Assembly: GCA_003210135.1 (NCBI GenBank) | Contig: QCNK01000002.1 | Coordinates: 41,211-105,210, forward strand | From: Prochlorococcus sp. AG-424-P23 | GTDB lineage: Bacteria > Cyanobacteriota > Cyanobacteriia > PCC-6307 > Cyanobiaceae | Length of the DNA: 64,000 bases | Reading direction: 5' to 3' | Shown: piece after piece, positions 1 to 9,208 of the stretch | Numbering within the stretch: the first letter of the stretch is position 1 | How the letters are laid out: each line of letters opens with the position of its first letter | Position numbers and translations under genes: made by a program | The notes under the pieces: generated by a model | Databases searched by the model: none | Seen by the model: the letters and a program-made list of their open reading frames with translations, nothing else | What the model was told of the DNA's origin: nothing

Positions 1-127
1 TTTTTTTAGAGTACAAGCTTTATAAAGCCTTAATAATTGCCAGTTCTAATTTAGTGAAAATATATTATCTTGTTAATTAATAAGCCATTGATTAAGGGAT
101 ACATCAATGGTTTAAAACTTTTTATGA

Positions 128-331
128 TCAGTCATCTAGAAGATGAACTCCTTCTCCTACATCAGGAGTAAATTTACAATATTTTTCAAAAATAAGTCCA
201 ACACCTCTCATTTTTTCTCCTAATTCATCGTTAAATTTATTCCATTCTTCCGATTCACGATCAGGTAAATCCCACCCTTGTTGTTCAACCATACTTGTTA
301 TTACTGTATAGTCCCATTCTATGTATGCCAT
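128..331 (-). CDS. small conserved-type hypothetical protein, 67 aa
   Basis: Acidic, Trp-containing, soluble small protein with no signal peptide or membrane segment. I do not recognise a family. It has a normal ATG start at 331 and lies divergently from trmH, about 100 bases away. The composition (WDYT, GWDLPD, EEWNKF) looks like a real folded protein and not a frame shadow, and no longer ORF competes for the interval. Its function is unknown. The first 127 bases of the window, downstream of it, hold no ORF that I can support. Confidence 0.6.
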   Translation of the reverse strand: MAYIEWDYTVITSMVEQQGWDLPDRESEEWNKFNDELGEKMRGVGLIFEKYCKFTPDVGEGVHLLDD

Positions 332-428
332 TGAGTTAATTTAAACTACCAAAATATTATAAACCAAGAGATTTAATAGGTAATCAATATTTTTTGAATA
401 TAATTTTAAAAGTTTGAAAAAATTATAA

Positions 429-1100
429 ATGTCAATTTTGCCAAGAAGATTTGAACGAATCAAAAGTGTTTTAGATTCCAGAATGAAAAACTTGACTGTT
501 TTAGTTGAGGATGTCAATAAACCACATAATTTATCTGCGATATTAAGGACATGTGATGCAGCAGGAGTTTTCGAAGCAAATTTTATTAGCAAAACGAATG
601 CCGTTAAGACTTTTAATAGTACTGCTCAAGGAAGTCAAAAATGGGTGAAACTGAACAATCATGAAAACACTATCACGGCAATATCTGATTTAAAGAATAA
701 GGGTTTTAAATTATATGGAACGACTCTTAATAATTTATCAGTAGATTATAGAAATTTTGATTATTCTCAAAATACATGTTTTGTGTTGGGAGCAGAAAAA
801 TGGGGACTAAGTAATGAACTTATATCAATGGTTGATCAATCAATTTTTATCCCTATGAGAGGTATGGTTCAATCTCTGAATGTTTCAGTTGCTGCTTCTA
901 TATTATTATTTGAAGCTGTTCGCCAAAGAAAAAATAAAGGTATATTGCCCGCTAATGGAGAAGGGTTAAATATGGATGAATATCAAAAAACACTTTTTGA
1001 ATGGTGTTACCCAGAATTAGCTGCGGTGTATAAAAAGTCAGCCAAAGAATATCCAAAGTTGAATGATCAAGGAGAACTTGATACTATTTCAGATGACTAA
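429..1100 (+). CDS. trmH: tRNA (guanosine-2'-O-)-methyltransferase TrmH
   Basis: SPOUT-class enzyme that uses SAM to methylate the 2'-OH of G18 in the D-loop of tRNA. All three SpoU motifs are visible: motif 1 NKPHNLSAILRTCDAAG at residues 30-46 with the catalytic-type Arg40, motif 2 LGAEKWGLS at about 120-128, and motif 3 SLNVSVAASI at about 149-158, which form the trefoil-knot SAM site. At 223 aa, with a C-terminal tail after the knot, it matches TrmH and not the longer RlmB type. It is convergent with the ABC permease, 2 bases away. The opposite-strand ORF 341..592 is a shadow. Confidence 0.9.
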   Translation: MSILPRRFERIKSVLDSRMKNLTVLVEDVNKPHNLSAILRTCDAAGVFEANFISKTNAVKTFNSTAQGSQKWVKLNNHENTITAISDLKNKGFKLYGTTLNNLSVDYRNFDYSQNTCFVLGAEKWGLSNELISMVDQSIFIPMRGMVQSLNVSVAASILLFEAVRQRKNKGILPANGEGLNMDEYQKTLFEWCYPELAAVYKKSAKEYPKLNDQGELDTISDD

Positions 1101-1102
1101 AT

Positions 1103-1948
1103 TTATTCAGAATTTTGTCTATCAAAAATTTCTTCAAGGTCCTCTCCTATAAAAGAAAGACCTAAAACTAAAAAAAACATTGCCAAACCTGGGAACAAAG
1201 CCGTCCACCAGATGCCTGTAGGTAAAGCGGCAAGAGCCAGATTTAAATCACTTCCCCACTCTGGGACATCTGCAGGAACGCCAAGGCCTAAAAATCCTAA
1301 ACTTCCTAATACCAAAACAGCATCTGCAGCATTTAGGGTAAGCAGAATAGGCAGTGGAGTTATTACATTTGGGAGAATATATTTAAAAATAATTTTTTTA
1401 ACATCAGCTCCTGCAACTTGAGCTGCCTCCACATAAGTTTCGGATTTAACCAATATTGTCTGATTTCTGATTAATCTAAAATATTGAGGAGAGTAAACAA
1501 TACACAATGCCAAAGCCGCGTTAAGGATACCCTTACCCAGTACAAAAGCCACAACAACTGAAAGCAAAATTACAGGTATTGAAAAAATAGTATCCATTAT
1601 TAGTGATAAGCATTTGTCAAAAAAACCACCAAAATAACCACTTAATAATCCCAATGGCAAACCCAAACTTAATGAAAAAAGAATAGCTAAGAATACAACT
1701 TCTATCGCTAATGATGATCCTTGCAAAGTTCTTAAGCAAACATCTCTTCCTAATCTATCTGTGCCACAAAAATGATTAAGAGAAGGAGGGGCAAAGATAT
1801 CATTGCTTAACATTGAAAATGAATAGCCAAAAAAATTATTGGCCTCTAAAAATTTCATTATTAAAACAACAAGAAGATAAAAAAGTACAATTAAAAATCC
1901 AGCTTTTCTGATATTTGCGCCGACACGATTAAATGAGTTAATATCCAA
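1103..1948 (-). CDS. ABC transporter permease, DppC/OppC type
   Basis: Inner-membrane permease of the dipeptide/oligopeptide/nickel ABC importer family. A cytoplasmic N-terminus with one TM helix is followed by the family marker GTDRLGRDV (around residues 62-70) that introduces the BPD_transp_1 domain. The EAA-loop equivalent, EAAQVAGADVKKIIFKYILPN without the leading residue, contacts the ATPase. About six hydrophobic segments are present in 281 aa, the usual DppC length. No ATPase or binding protein lies beside it, so the partners must be elsewhere and the substrate cannot be assigned. ORF 1212..1421 on the other strand is a shadow. Confidence 0.87.
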   Translation of the reverse strand: MDINSFNRVGANIRKAGFLIVLFYLLVVLIMKFLEANNFFGYSFSMLSNDIFAPPSLNHFCGTDRLGRDVCLRTLQGSSLAIEVVFLAILFSLSLGLPLGLLSGYFGGFFDKCLSLIMDTIFSIPVILLSVVVAFVLGKGILNAALALCIVYSPQYFRLIRNQTILVKSETYVEAAQVAGADVKKIIFKYILPNVITPLPILLTLNAADAVLVLGSLGFLGLGVPADVPEWGSDLNLALAALPTGIWWTALFPGLAMFFLVLGLSFIGEDLEEIFDRQNSE

Positions 1949-2027
1949 AATCTTTTTTTACAGATATAAATGAAATATACCCAATTCTTTTAAAAATAAA
2001 TAGCTATAAATTTTAAATTAAAAGAAA

Positions 2028-3836
2028 TTATTGGTTTAATTTCAAGACTGCCATAAAAGCTTCTTGAGGGACTTCAACTTTACCCATTGCCTTCATCCTC
2101 TTTTTACCTTTGGCTTGTTTCTTTAAAAGTTTCTTTTTCCTAGAAATATCACCTCCATAACATTTAGATAAAACATCTTTTCGCAAAGCACTTATGCTTT
2201 CACTTGCAATAATCCTGCTACCGATTGACGCTTGAATAGGTATTTTAAATTGTTGTTTTGGAATAAGTTCTTTTAATTTCTCAACTAAACTTCTACCAAT
2301 TCCATAAGCCTTATCTTTATGAACAATAGAAGTTAATGGATCTGCTCTTTCTGAATTTATTAGAACATCTAATCTAACAAGGTCATTTCTTCTATAGCCA
2401 ATCAAATGATATTCCATTGATGCATAACCTTGGGTTCTACTTTTCATTTGATCAAAGAAATCTGTAACAACTTCTGCTAATGGAATTTCATAAATCAAGG
2501 TAACTCGATCTGTTGTTATGTATTTCATATCTATAAATACTCCCCTTCTTTCCTGACATAAACCCATTAATGTCCCATTAAATTCATTGGGAGCATAAAT
2601 TTCCATTTTCACATAAGGTTCTTCAATTGATTCTCTAAGTTGTGGATCAGGAATTGTAGAAGGATTATCAATAAAGATATGTTCCTGCTGATTTAAATTA
2701 ACTTTATAAATAACTGATGGTGCCGTCACGATTAGATCCAAGTCATATTCTCTTTCTAATCTTTCTTGAACAATCTCCATATGAAGAAGTCCTAGGAATC
2801 CGCACCTAAATCCGAAGCCCATTGCGCTACTGGTTTCGGGCTCATATTTTAAAGCTGCATCAGATAATTGTAATTTTTCTAGTGATACTCTTAAATCTGG
2901 GAATTGATCAGCATCAGTCGGGAATAAGCCACAAAAAACCATAGGATTTGCTGTCTTATATCCAGGCAAAGGATCATTGGCAGGTGAATTTAAAAGAGTA
3001 ATCGTATCTCCCACTCTCGCATCAGCAACTGATTTTATAGAAGCAGCTAAATAACCAACTTCTCCTGCATGTAATTCATCAACTTGCTGCTGATCAGGCG
3101 CCATTATTCCTATCTCATCAAGTTCATAATTTTTCTTACTTGCCATTAATAATATTTTTTCTCTCTTATTTAGAGACCCAGATATCACTCTGAAATAAAC
3201 AATAACTCCCCTGTAAGGATCATAATAAGAATCAAAAATCAGTGCCTTTGTAGGTAGTTTAATTTCATCTTGAGGAGGAGGTACTCTTCTTACGATTGCT
3301 TCTAAAATATCTTTAATACCAACTCCAGTTTTTGCAGAACAGTTTATTGCATTAGATGTATCAAGTCCAATAATTTCCTCTATTTCTTGTTTTATTTTTT
3401 CAGCATCAGCCCCTGGTAAATCAACTTTATTTAAAACAGGAATTATTTCAAGATTATTTTCTAAGGCAAGATAAACATTAGCTAAGGTTTGAGCTTCTAC
3501 TCCTTGACTTGCATCAACAACAAGTAAGGCGCCTTCACAAGCTTGAAGAGATCTACTAACCTCATAAGAAAAATCAACATGCCCTGGAGTATCTATTAAA
3601 TTCAAAACATATTCTTGAGAATCTTCAGCTTTATATTTCATCCTCGCGGCCTGTAATTTGATAGTAATTCCTCTCTCTCTTTCAAGATCCATACTATCCA
3701 AAAATTGTTCTTGCATATCCCTTTGCTGCACAGTACCAGTATCTTGGAGCAATCTATCGGCAAGAGTAGATTTACCATGGTCAATATGAGCGATTATGCA
3801 GAAATTTCTAATTTTCGAAACCGATATATCAGTCAT
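2028..3836 (-). CDS. lepA: elongation factor 4 (LepA), back-translocase GTPase
   Basis: Translational GTPase that acts on stalled or mistranslocated ribosomes. The G1 motif AHIDHGKS is at residues 16-23, the switch-1 region RERGITI near 54-60, G3 DTPGH at 83-87 and G4 NKVD at 137-140. The C-terminal LepA-specific domain carries [20 protein letters not shown], the basic tail that enters the peptidyl-transferase centre. Length 602 aa is canonical. It stands between the ABC permease and mqo on the same strand with short spacers. Nothing looks unusual. Confidence 0.97.
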   Translation of the reverse strand: MTDISVSKIRNFCIIAHIDHGKSTLADRLLQDTGTVQQRDMQEQFLDSMDLERERGITIKLQAARMKYKAEDSQEYVLNLIDTPGHVDFSYEVSRSLQACEGALLVVDASQGVEAQTLANVYLALENNLEIIPVLNKVDLPGADAEKIKQEIEEIIGLDTSNAINCSAKTGVGIKDILEAIVRRVPPPQDEIKLPTKALIFDSYYDPYRGVIVYFRVISGSLNKREKILLMASKKNYELDEIGIMAPDQQQVDELHAGEVGYLAASIKSVADARVGDTITLLNSPANDPLPGYKTANPMVFCGLFPTDADQFPDLRVSLEKLQLSDAALKYEPETSSAMGFGFRCGFLGLLHMEIVQERLEREYDLDLIVTAPSVIYKVNLNQQEHIFIDNPSTIPDPQLRESIEEPYVKMEIYAPNEFNGTLMGLCQERRGVFIDMKYITTDRVTLIYEIPLAEVVTDFFDQMKSRTQGYASMEYHLIGYRRNDLVRLDVLINSERADPLTSIVHKDKAYGIGRSLVEKLKELIPKQQFKIPIQASIGSRIIASESISALRKDVLSKCYGGDISRKKKLLKKQAKGKKRMKAMGKVEVPQEAFMAVLKLNQ

Positions 3837-3890
3837 ATAGAAAGAAAATTCTCCTCTTATTACATCTTGATTAATACTAGCTAATTAGAA

Positions 3891-5387
3891 TTATGGATGG
3901 AAACCAAAAATGGAATTATTTCTTTTTTTAATGTCTTTTATGAAGGTACTGTTATTTTCAGAGGCTGATAGATCTGGATAAATTAAGTCATTTATTTTTT
4001 TCTGAAGATTATGCTTGTCGTTTAAAAACAAGACTGATTTTTCTAGAACCTCAACCATAATTGAGACCGCAGTACTTGCTCCGGGAGATGCTCCTAACAA
4101 AGCAGATAATGTTCCATCAGATGAATTTACAATCTCCGTTCCAAATTTCAAAGAACCACCACCTTCCGTTTTTTTAATTATTTGGACTCTTTGACCAGCA
4201 TTCTTTAAATACCAATCAGAAGGATTAGCTGATGGCATCATATTCTTTAAATTCTCAACTCTTGAGTTATGGTTCTTTAATGATTGTGATATTAGGTAAT
4301 TAATTAAATCGTTGTTCTTGAAACCAACGTCTAACATAGAGAATATATTATTCTTTTTAATTGAACTAAATAAGTCAAAGTATGAACTTTGTTTTAGAAA
4401 TTTCGTTGTAAATCCAGCAAAAGGTCCATATAAAAGAAGTTTTTTATTATCAATCCATCTGGTGTCTAAATGAGGCACAGACATTGGTGGCGATCCAATA
4501 TCAGCTTTACCATAAACTTTTGAGTTATGTTTTTCTGTTAGATCTTTTTTCTCGCAAATAAGCCATTTCCCACTAACAGGAAATCCACCATAACTTTTTG
4601 CTTCTGGAATTTTTGATTTTTGTAAATAATTAATTGTTTTTCCACCAGCACCAAGAAAAACGTAGCCAGTTCTAATTGAAGTTTTTCTACCTTCAGAACT
4701 AATTTCTAGTTCCCATTGTTTTTTATCAATTTTCTTTAAATCTACTAATTCTGTTTTATATCTAATTTCAACATTTTTATTTAAGGAAACTAATGACAAA
4801 TACTCTTTAGTTAAAGTCTCAAAATTAATATCAGTTCCTCTACCTATTCTGGTAGCAGCAATTTGAGTAGATGGATTTCTATCTTTTGTTATTAGAGGAG
4901 CCCATGATGAAATTTCATCAAAAGATGTAGAAAATTCCATATCGATAAATTCAGGATTTTCAGTCATTTTCTGAAATCTTTTTTTTAAAAAAGAAATATT
5001 ATCCTGACCAGAAACAAAGCTAATATGAGGAATAAATTTTAGAAACTTTTTAATATCAATTTTCCCTGCTTCATACAATGAGGCCCATAAAGACATTGAT
5101 GTTTCAAAAGAACGATTTATTGAGAGCGCTTTATCTATTTTTAGATTTCCTTTTTCATCTAAAGGGGTATAGTTTAATTCGCAATTAGCCGCATGTCCTG
5201 TACCTGCATTATTAAAAGCGCCAGTACTTTCACTTCCTGGAGCATTTAATTTTTCTATAATAAGAAATTTTATATCTGGTAAAACTTCTGAAATTAGGAG
5301 GGCTAAAGTACTACTCATTATCCCTGCTCCTACTAAGACTGCATCAAAGTAGCTATTGTCATTGGTGGGATTTTTAGATGAAGTCAC
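3891..5387 (-). CDS. mqo: malate:quinone oxidoreductase
   Basis: Membrane-associated FAD enzyme that oxidises malate to oxaloacetate and passes electrons to the quinone pool. The N-terminal dinucleotide-binding [10 protein letters not shown] starts at residue 20. [14 protein letters not shown] near residue 60 and the C-terminal [11 protein letters not shown] are family markers, and the 498-aa length is standard. The start is read as GTG at 5387. It points away from the nfu-like gene, with a 70-base divergent gap that should hold both promoters. In an organism with an incomplete classical TCA cycle it links malate directly to plastoquinone. Confidence 0.93.
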   Translation of the reverse strand: MTSSKNPTNDNSYFDAVLVGAGIMSSTLALLISEVLPDIKFLIIEKLNAPGSESTGAFNNAGTGHAANCELNYTPLDEKGNLKIDKALSINRSFETSMSLWASLYEAGKIDIKKFLKFIPHISFVSGQDNISFLKKRFQKMTENPEFIDMEFSTSFDEISSWAPLITKDRNPSTQIAATRIGRGTDINFETLTKEYLSLVSLNKNVEIRYKTELVDLKKIDKKQWELEISSEGRKTSIRTGYVFLGAGGKTINYLQKSKIPEAKSYGGFPVSGKWLICEKKDLTEKHNSKVYGKADIGSPPMSVPHLDTRWIDNKKLLLYGPFAGFTTKFLKQSSYFDLFSSIKKNNIFSMLDVGFKNNDLINYLISQSLKNHNSRVENLKNMMPSANPSDWYLKNAGQRVQIIKKTEGGGSLKFGTEIVNSSDGTLSALLGASPGASTAVSIMVEVLEKSVLFLNDKHNLQKKINDLIYPDLSASENNSTFIKDIKKRNNSIFGFHP

Positions 5388-5457
5388 AACAGAAAATTAT
5401 CTTTTTTGCAATTAATCAGATTTCTTTCTAGGCTTATTATAAAGTTAATCCAAAATT

Positions 5458-5703
5458 ATGAGTACTGAAACACTCTCGCTGACAAACGAAAATGTTGAAA
5501 AAGTCCTTGACGAGCTAAGACCTTTTTTAATTTCTGATGGAGGTAATGTAGAGATTGCAGAAATAGATGGTCCAATTGTCAAAGTCAGACTTCAAGGAGC
5601 ATGTGGTAGTTGCCCAAGTAGCACTATGACTCTCAAAATGGGTATTGAAAGAAAGTTAAAAGAAATGATTCCTGAAATAAGCGAAGTTGTCCAGGTTTTA
5701 TAA
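5458..5703 (+). CDS. NifU-like iron-sulfur scaffold protein (Nfu)
   Basis: An 81-aa single-domain Nfu protein corresponding to the C-terminal domain of NifU. It assembles a bridging [4Fe-4S] cluster on CxxC (Cys49 and Cys52 in [10 protein letters not shown]) and hands it to apo-proteins. In cyanobacteria this short form is the main scaffold, needed for photosystem I and other Fe-S proteins. It is divergent from mqo and convergent with a small membrane protein. Confidence 0.92.
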   Translation: MSTETLSLTNENVEKVLDELRPFLISDGGNVEIAEIDGPIVKVRLQGACGSCPSSTMTLKMGIERKLKEMIPEISEVVQVL

Positions 5704-5725
5704 AAATTTTTAACTGCAATATATA

Positions 5726-5983
5726 TTATTTAGTTTTTAATTCCTTCAACAAAGATGATTCCATATCAAGGCAATCAATTGGAAGTCCTTGACCAATAGC
5801 AATTAAAAGAGGTGCAAGAATTCCTAAAGTAAAAACTAAATTTGATTGGCTTACATCATATTTACTCAAAGTAAAAGTTATCAAATAAATAATTAAAAAA
5901 TAAGCATGCAGTGAAAAAAATTCTTTTGGCTTTAACACTGGCCACCTTAAAGTATTTCCCAAGAAATATAAAAAACCTGTCAT
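5726..5983 (-). CDS. small membrane protein, unknown function, 85 aa
   Basis: Two hydrophobic stretches (about residues 25-42 and 47-66) suggest two membrane helices, with a charged C-terminal tail (MESSLLKELKTK). No family is recognised. It is convergent with the nfu-like gene and has an ATG start at 5983. The roughly 120 bases upstream precede the regulatory region of the DUF4278 gene on the other strand. Confidence 0.55.
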   Translation of the reverse strand: MTGFLYFLGNTLRWPVLKPKEFFSLHAYFLIIYLITFTLSKYDVSQSNLVFTLGILAPLLIAIGQGLPIDCLDMESSLLKELKTK

Positions 5984-6109
5984 AAATAAATAGTTACATG
6001 AAGATTAAACCAAATATAAACATAAACCTTTTTAGAGACTATTTATAAAAAAATTTACCTAAGATAATAATTAAAAAAACATTAAATCTTCGTTTCTATT
6101 TGTAAAAGC

Positions 6110-6139
6110 TAGACATCCCTAGAAAAATAAGTTTATAAT
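6110..6139 (+). promoter_or_regulatory. sigma-70-type promoter of the DUF4278/glutamine-riboswitch gene
   Basis: A perfect -10 hexamer TATAAT (6134-6139) lies 18 bases after a -35-like TAGACA (6110-6115). This places the transcription start near 6146, inside the NtcA palindrome that follows and just before the riboswitch aptamer. Position and fit are seen in the sequence; activity is inferred. Confidence 0.6.
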
Positions 6140-6145
6140 AATTTG

Positions 6146-6159
6146 GTAGCAATTGCTAC
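6146..6159 (+). promoter_or_regulatory. NtcA binding site in repressor position
   Basis: GTAGCAATTGCTAC is a perfect 14-bp palindrome that fits the NtcA consensus GTA-N8-TAC. NtcA is the global nitrogen regulator of cyanobacteria, activated by 2-oxoglutarate and its coactivator PipX. Activating NtcA sites sit upstream of the -10. This one lies 7 bases downstream of TATAAT, over the predicted transcription start, so NtcA bound under nitrogen limitation should repress the gene. Confidence 0.72.
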
Positions 6160-6162
6160 TTT

Positions 6163-6222
6163 TTCGTTCACCCTCATTTGAGGGCGCAGTTCGAGTCATA
6201 CCATGGAACGGGGGATGGCCGT
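6163..6222 (+). promoter_or_regulatory. glutamine-II riboswitch (downstream-peptide RNA motif)
   Basis: The leader has the architecture and conserved core of the downstream-peptide RNA, later shown to be a glutamine aptamer. P1 pairs CGTTC (6165-6169) with GAACG (6206-6210). P2 is the perfect hairpin CCCTCA-TT-TGAGGG (6171-6184). The conserved joining sequence GCGCAGTTCGAGTCATACC follows, and CCAT (6201-6204) can form the pseudoknot with ATGG (6215-6218). The G-run at 6210-6214 is a plausible ribosome-binding element inside the folded region. It stands directly before the DUF4278 gene, the type of small ORF that gave the motif its name. The exact 3' boundary is uncertain. Confidence 0.85.
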
Positions 6223-6238
6223 GTTGTCAAATCGAATC

Positions 6239-6412
6239 ATGACTACTTTAACTTACAGAGGTAAAAACTACGTTCAAAACAAAGAAGCTGCTAAAAAGCA
6301 ACTTGTTGAACTTACCTACAGAAGAAACGTATACACCAACAGAATGGATGACGCTTCTTCAAGTAATGAAAAGGCAGAATTAAATTATAGAGGTGTTAAT
6401 TACACTAAATAA
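6239..6412 (+). CDS. DUF4278 small protein under glutamine control (possible PirA-like PII partner)
   Basis: Basic small protein with two copies of the DUF4278 signature, LTYRGKNY near the start and LNYRGVNYTK at the C-terminus. The ORF-track start at 6203 falls inside the riboswitch P1 strand and is unlikely. ATG at 6239 gives 57 aa beginning MTTLTYRG. GTG 6221, six bases after the G-run, is the main alternative. From memory, the Synechocystis PII-interacting protein PirA is a DUF4278 protein that is NtcA-repressed and tunes arginine synthesis; the double nitrogen control here fits such a role, but that function is inferred. A strong terminator follows. Confidence 0.82.
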   Translation: MTTLTYRGKNYVQNKEAAKKQLVELTYRRNVYTNRMDDASSSNEKAELNYRGVNYTK

Positions 6413-6428
6413 TTTAATTAAACAAATT

Positions 6429-6458
6429 AAAAGCCCCTTTTTCAGGGGCTTTTTTTTT
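6429..6458 (+). terminator. rho-independent terminator after the DUF4278 gene
   Basis: The stem AAAGCCCC / GGGGCTTT closes a short T-rich loop and is followed by a run of eight T. It separates the riboswitch gene from arsM. Because it overlaps the TTG used by the ORF track at 6457, the arsM start must lie further downstream. Confidence 0.9.
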
Positions 6459-6489
6459 GGCTATATTTATCAAGAGTCCTTTAAAACAT

Positions 6490-7284
6490 ATGTCTGAAAG
6501 TTGCTGTAATACAAACACATCGAATAAAGCACCTAATCAATTCGATCATAAAGATGCGATTCAAGAAAGATATGGCTCAGCCGCACAAGAAAAAGAAAGT
6601 TGTCTTTGTACACCAGTTGGGTTTAATCCCGTTTTACTTGAAGCAATTCCTCAAGAGGTTATAGAAAGAGACTATGGGTGTGGTGATCCAACAAAATATG
6701 TTCAAAAAAATGATATAGTCTTAGACCTTGGAAGTGGTAGCGGCAAAAATGCTTTCATTTGTGCCCAAATTGTTGGAAAAGAAGGGAAAGTTATTGGCGT
6801 TGATCAGAATTCGGACATGCTTTCTTTATCAAGATCAGCCTCTAAAGAAGTTACAAAAAATATAGGTTTCAACAATACAGAATTTCTAGAAGGTTCAATT
6901 GAAAAACTTGATGAATTAGATAAAGATTTAAATCCATTAATCGCAGATAAATCAGTTGATATTATTTTAAGTAATTGCGTTTTAAACTTGGTAAGTCCAG
7001 AATCTAGAAATAACCTTCTAAAAAACATAAAAAGAGTTTTAAACGATAATGGAAGAATTGCAATTAGCGATATCGTCTCTAACAAAAAAGTTCCTTTAAG
7101 ATTGCAAAATGATCATGATTTATGGACAGGATGTATTAGTGGAGCATGGTATGAGCCAGACTTTATAAGTGATTTTAAAGAACTAGGATTTAAAAATTTA
7201 AAATTTGCAGAAAGGAGTGTTGAACCTTGGAAAGTAATTGAGGATATAGAGTTTAGAACAGTAACCTTGGTAGGCAATATCTAA
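6490..7284 (+). CDS. arsM: arsenite S-adenosylmethyltransferase-like protein (ArsM)
   Basis: SAM-dependent class I methyltransferase predicted to methylate As(III), converting arsenite to methylated, often volatile or less retained species. ATG 6490 is chosen because the track start (TTG 6457) lies in the terminator. With that start the SAM motif LDLGSGSGKNAF is at about residues 78-89. The three cysteines that bind As(III) in ArsM enzymes have counterparts in DYGCGDP (Cys64), LSNCVLNL and TGCISGAW, and there are extra Cys pairs in SESCCN and ESCLC. It precedes a class-V aminotransferase by 35 bases. An arsenite exporter (acr3) lies 8 kb away across the phosphite genes. Confidence 0.78.
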   Translation: MSESCCNTNTSNKAPNQFDHKDAIQERYGSAAQEKESCLCTPVGFNPVLLEAIPQEVIERDYGCGDPTKYVQKNDIVLDLGSGSGKNAFICAQIVGKEGKVIGVDQNSDMLSLSRSASKEVTKNIGFNNTEFLEGSIEKLDELDKDLNPLIADKSVDIILSNCVLNLVSPESRNNLLKNIKRVLNDNGRIAISDIVSNKKVPLRLQNDHDLWTGCISGAWYEPDFISDFKELGFKNLKFAERSVEPWKVIEDIEFRTVTLVGNI

Positions 7285-7319
7285 CAAATTCAAGAGTTGA
7301 AAATATAATATAAATTTCC

Positions 7320-8495
7320 ATGAGAAATAATCTAAGAGATCAAATACCCGCATTAAAAAATAAGTATTATTTCAACTATGGCGGTCAAGGACCATTACCA
7401 AAATCTTCTCTAGAAGCAATAGTTAAAACTTGGGAAACCATCCAAGATTTAGGCCCATTTACCAATGATATGTGGCCTTTTATTTACAAAGAAATATTGA
7501 CCACAAAAAGAATCATTGCGCAAAAATTAGGTGTCAATTCAAAGAATATAGCTTTTACCGAAAATATCTCTTCCGGTATGATTTTGCCCTTTTGGGGAAT
7601 AAAAGTAGAAGAGGGAGAAGAGTTGTTAATAAGTGACTGTGAACATCCTGGAGTAGTGGCTGCAAGTCGAGAATTTTGCAGAAGAAATAAATTAATATTC
7701 AAAATTTTGCCAATCCAAAAAATTAAAAATCTAAATGACGAAAATATAATTTTAGAGTTTTTGAAAAATCTAAATAGTAAGACTAAGATCCTAATTATTT
7801 CTCATATCTTATGGAACTTTGGATATAAAATTCCTTTAAAACAAATTTCTATCGAATTAAAAAAAAATCGAGAAAACTCTTATCTACTTGTTGATGGTGC
7901 TCAGACCTTTGGGCACATAAATATTGAAGATGAAGTTCTTTATTCTGATTTATATTCGATAACCTCTCATAAGTGGGCATGTGGACCAGAAGGTCTTGGA
8001 GCAATTTATGTCTCGGATAAATTTATTCATGAAACAGATCCAACGATAATTGGTTGGAAATCATTAAAAAAAGAACAAGGAATCTATGAGCCTTCAGATA
8101 ATCTTTTTCATAATGATGCAAGGAAATTTGAAGTAGCGACATCTTGTATTCCTTTGCTTGCAGGGCTGCGTAATTCTTTAGATCTTTTGGATAAAGACTG
8201 CCCTGAAAAAGATAAAACCAAAAATATAAAAGAATTAAGTGAGAAACTTTGGGATGAATTAAATCAATCAAAGGAAATTGAATTAGTTTTAGAAAAAAAA
8301 TACTTAAATGGTATTGTTAGTTTCAATATCGAAAATATTAAAGATAAGGATAAATTTGTAAAGAAACTTGGAGAAAAGAAAATTTGGATCAGAGTTTTAG
8401 AAGATCCAAAATGGTTTAGAGCATGCGTACATCAAATGACTACAGAAGATGAGATTGATTTACTTTCTAAGGAAATTAAAAAAATTATAAATTAA
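7320..8495 (+). CDS. class-V aminotransferase family PLP enzyme (cysteine desulfurase/isopenicillin epimerase-like)
   Basis: PLP-dependent fold-type I enzyme of 391 aa. The Schiff-base lysine is Lys218 in SITSHKWACGPEGLG, and Asp192 in LVDGAQTFGH contacts the PLP ring nitrogen. The N-terminal FNYGGQGPLPKSS binds substrate. A reactive-loop cysteine as in true NifS/SufS enzymes is not obvious, and the C-terminus resembles the EgtE/isopenicillin-N-epimerase-like branch, so the substrate is open (selenocysteine, cysteine or a thiol-histidine derivative are options). It is co-oriented with arsM, and thiol or arsenic chemistry is a reasonable but unproven link. Confidence 0.78.
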   Translation: MRNNLRDQIPALKNKYYFNYGGQGPLPKSSLEAIVKTWETIQDLGPFTNDMWPFIYKEILTTKRIIAQKLGVNSKNIAFTENISSGMILPFWGIKVEEGEELLISDCEHPGVVAASREFCRRNKLIFKILPIQKIKNLNDENIILEFLKNLNSKTKILIISHILWNFGYKIPLKQISIELKKNRENSYLLVDGAQTFGHINIEDEVLYSDLYSITSHKWACGPEGLGAIYVSDKFIHETDPTIIGWKSLKKEQGIYEPSDNLFHNDARKFEVATSCIPLLAGLRNSLDLLDKDCPEKDKTKNIKELSEKLWDELNQSKEIELVLEKKYLNGIVSFNIENIKDKDKFVKKLGEKKIWIRVLEDPKWFRACVHQMTTEDEIDLLSKEIKKIIN

Positions 8496-8571
8496 ATAAT
8501 TAGAAATTTTTTGATGAGAGGCACTTGCATTTCAAGAAAATAAAGAGAATATAAAGATAATGATAATTTAA

Positions 8572-8754
8572 ATGGAATCAATTAAAACTCCCAAAAGAAT
8601 TATTAAGAAACAGCTTAAAAATGTTAATAAAGCAATTATTGAAATTGCAGAAATGAAATTTAAAAATATTGAAGAAAAAGAAGAAAAATTAGATGCGCTT
8701 GTTTTTTTAAAGAATCAAATATTGAGGAAGGCCGAGAAGTTAGAAATAAAATAA
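8572..8754 (+). CDS. small basic coiled-coil hypothetical protein, 60 aa
   Basis: Lys/Glu-rich, predicted largely helical protein with heptad-like leucine/isoleucine spacing through residues 12-58. No family is recognised. It has a normal ATG and sits alone between the aminotransferase and the ptx cluster. The low-complexity composition makes the coding call only moderate. Confidence 0.45.
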   Translation: MESIKTPKRIIKKQLKNVNKAIIEIAEMKFKNIEEKEEKLDALVFLKNQILRKAEKLEIK

Positions 8755-8891
8755 CTAAATAATTTAAAAAAATTTTCTTTAAATAAATTTATTTTTTTCT
8801 TAATAACTTATTAACTCAAAAATCTTAGGTTTTGTATGTCTTCATTATTTTACGCCTTGAATATTGAAGACAATCATATAAAAAAAAATAA

Positions 8892-9107
8892 ATGATTATA
8901 AAAAATTCAACTTCTACCAAAAGATCAAATCAAGCAAAAGACAAGGAGCAAATCAAATATTCCAATAAAGAAAGTTTTAAAAGAGAAAATAAATCTCTTT
9001 TGGATGATTCGGAATTAATCAAAAATTATAATAATTCTCTCAAATCACCTCAATCAAGGAGACTATACAAAATAACAGAGAGTGAATTTCATACAGACAT
9101 AATTTAG
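8892..9107 (+). CDS. small hydrophilic hypothetical protein, 71 aa
   Basis: Ser/Lys/Asn-rich, probably disordered at the N-terminus and ending RRLYKITESEFHTDII. There is no hydrophobic segment and no recognised domain. It has an ATG start and an intact frame in a region where the other frames are stop-dense. It could be a lineage-specific small protein or a chance ORF. Confidence 0.35.
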   Translation: MIIKNSTSTKRSNQAKDKEQIKYSNKESFKRENKSLLDDSELIKNYNNSLKSPQSRRLYKITESEFHTDII

Positions 9108-9208
9108 GTCAACCTTTTTTTCTAATATTTTTAAATTCTTTCAATAACAATTTCTATTGAAAAGAGTAGGTATTATTGCTAACAATGTATAAAACTTTTT
9201 AAAAAAAT

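Noticed and set aside
6203-6412. ORF-track start of the DUF4278 gene at ATG 6203
   Set aside because: The ATG lies in the conserved P1/pseudoknot part of the glutamine riboswitch; the family sequence begins only near 6239.
6457-6489. N-terminal extension of the ArsM ORF (MAIFIKSPLKH)
   Set aside because: It starts inside the terminator T-run; ATG 6490 is a better start.
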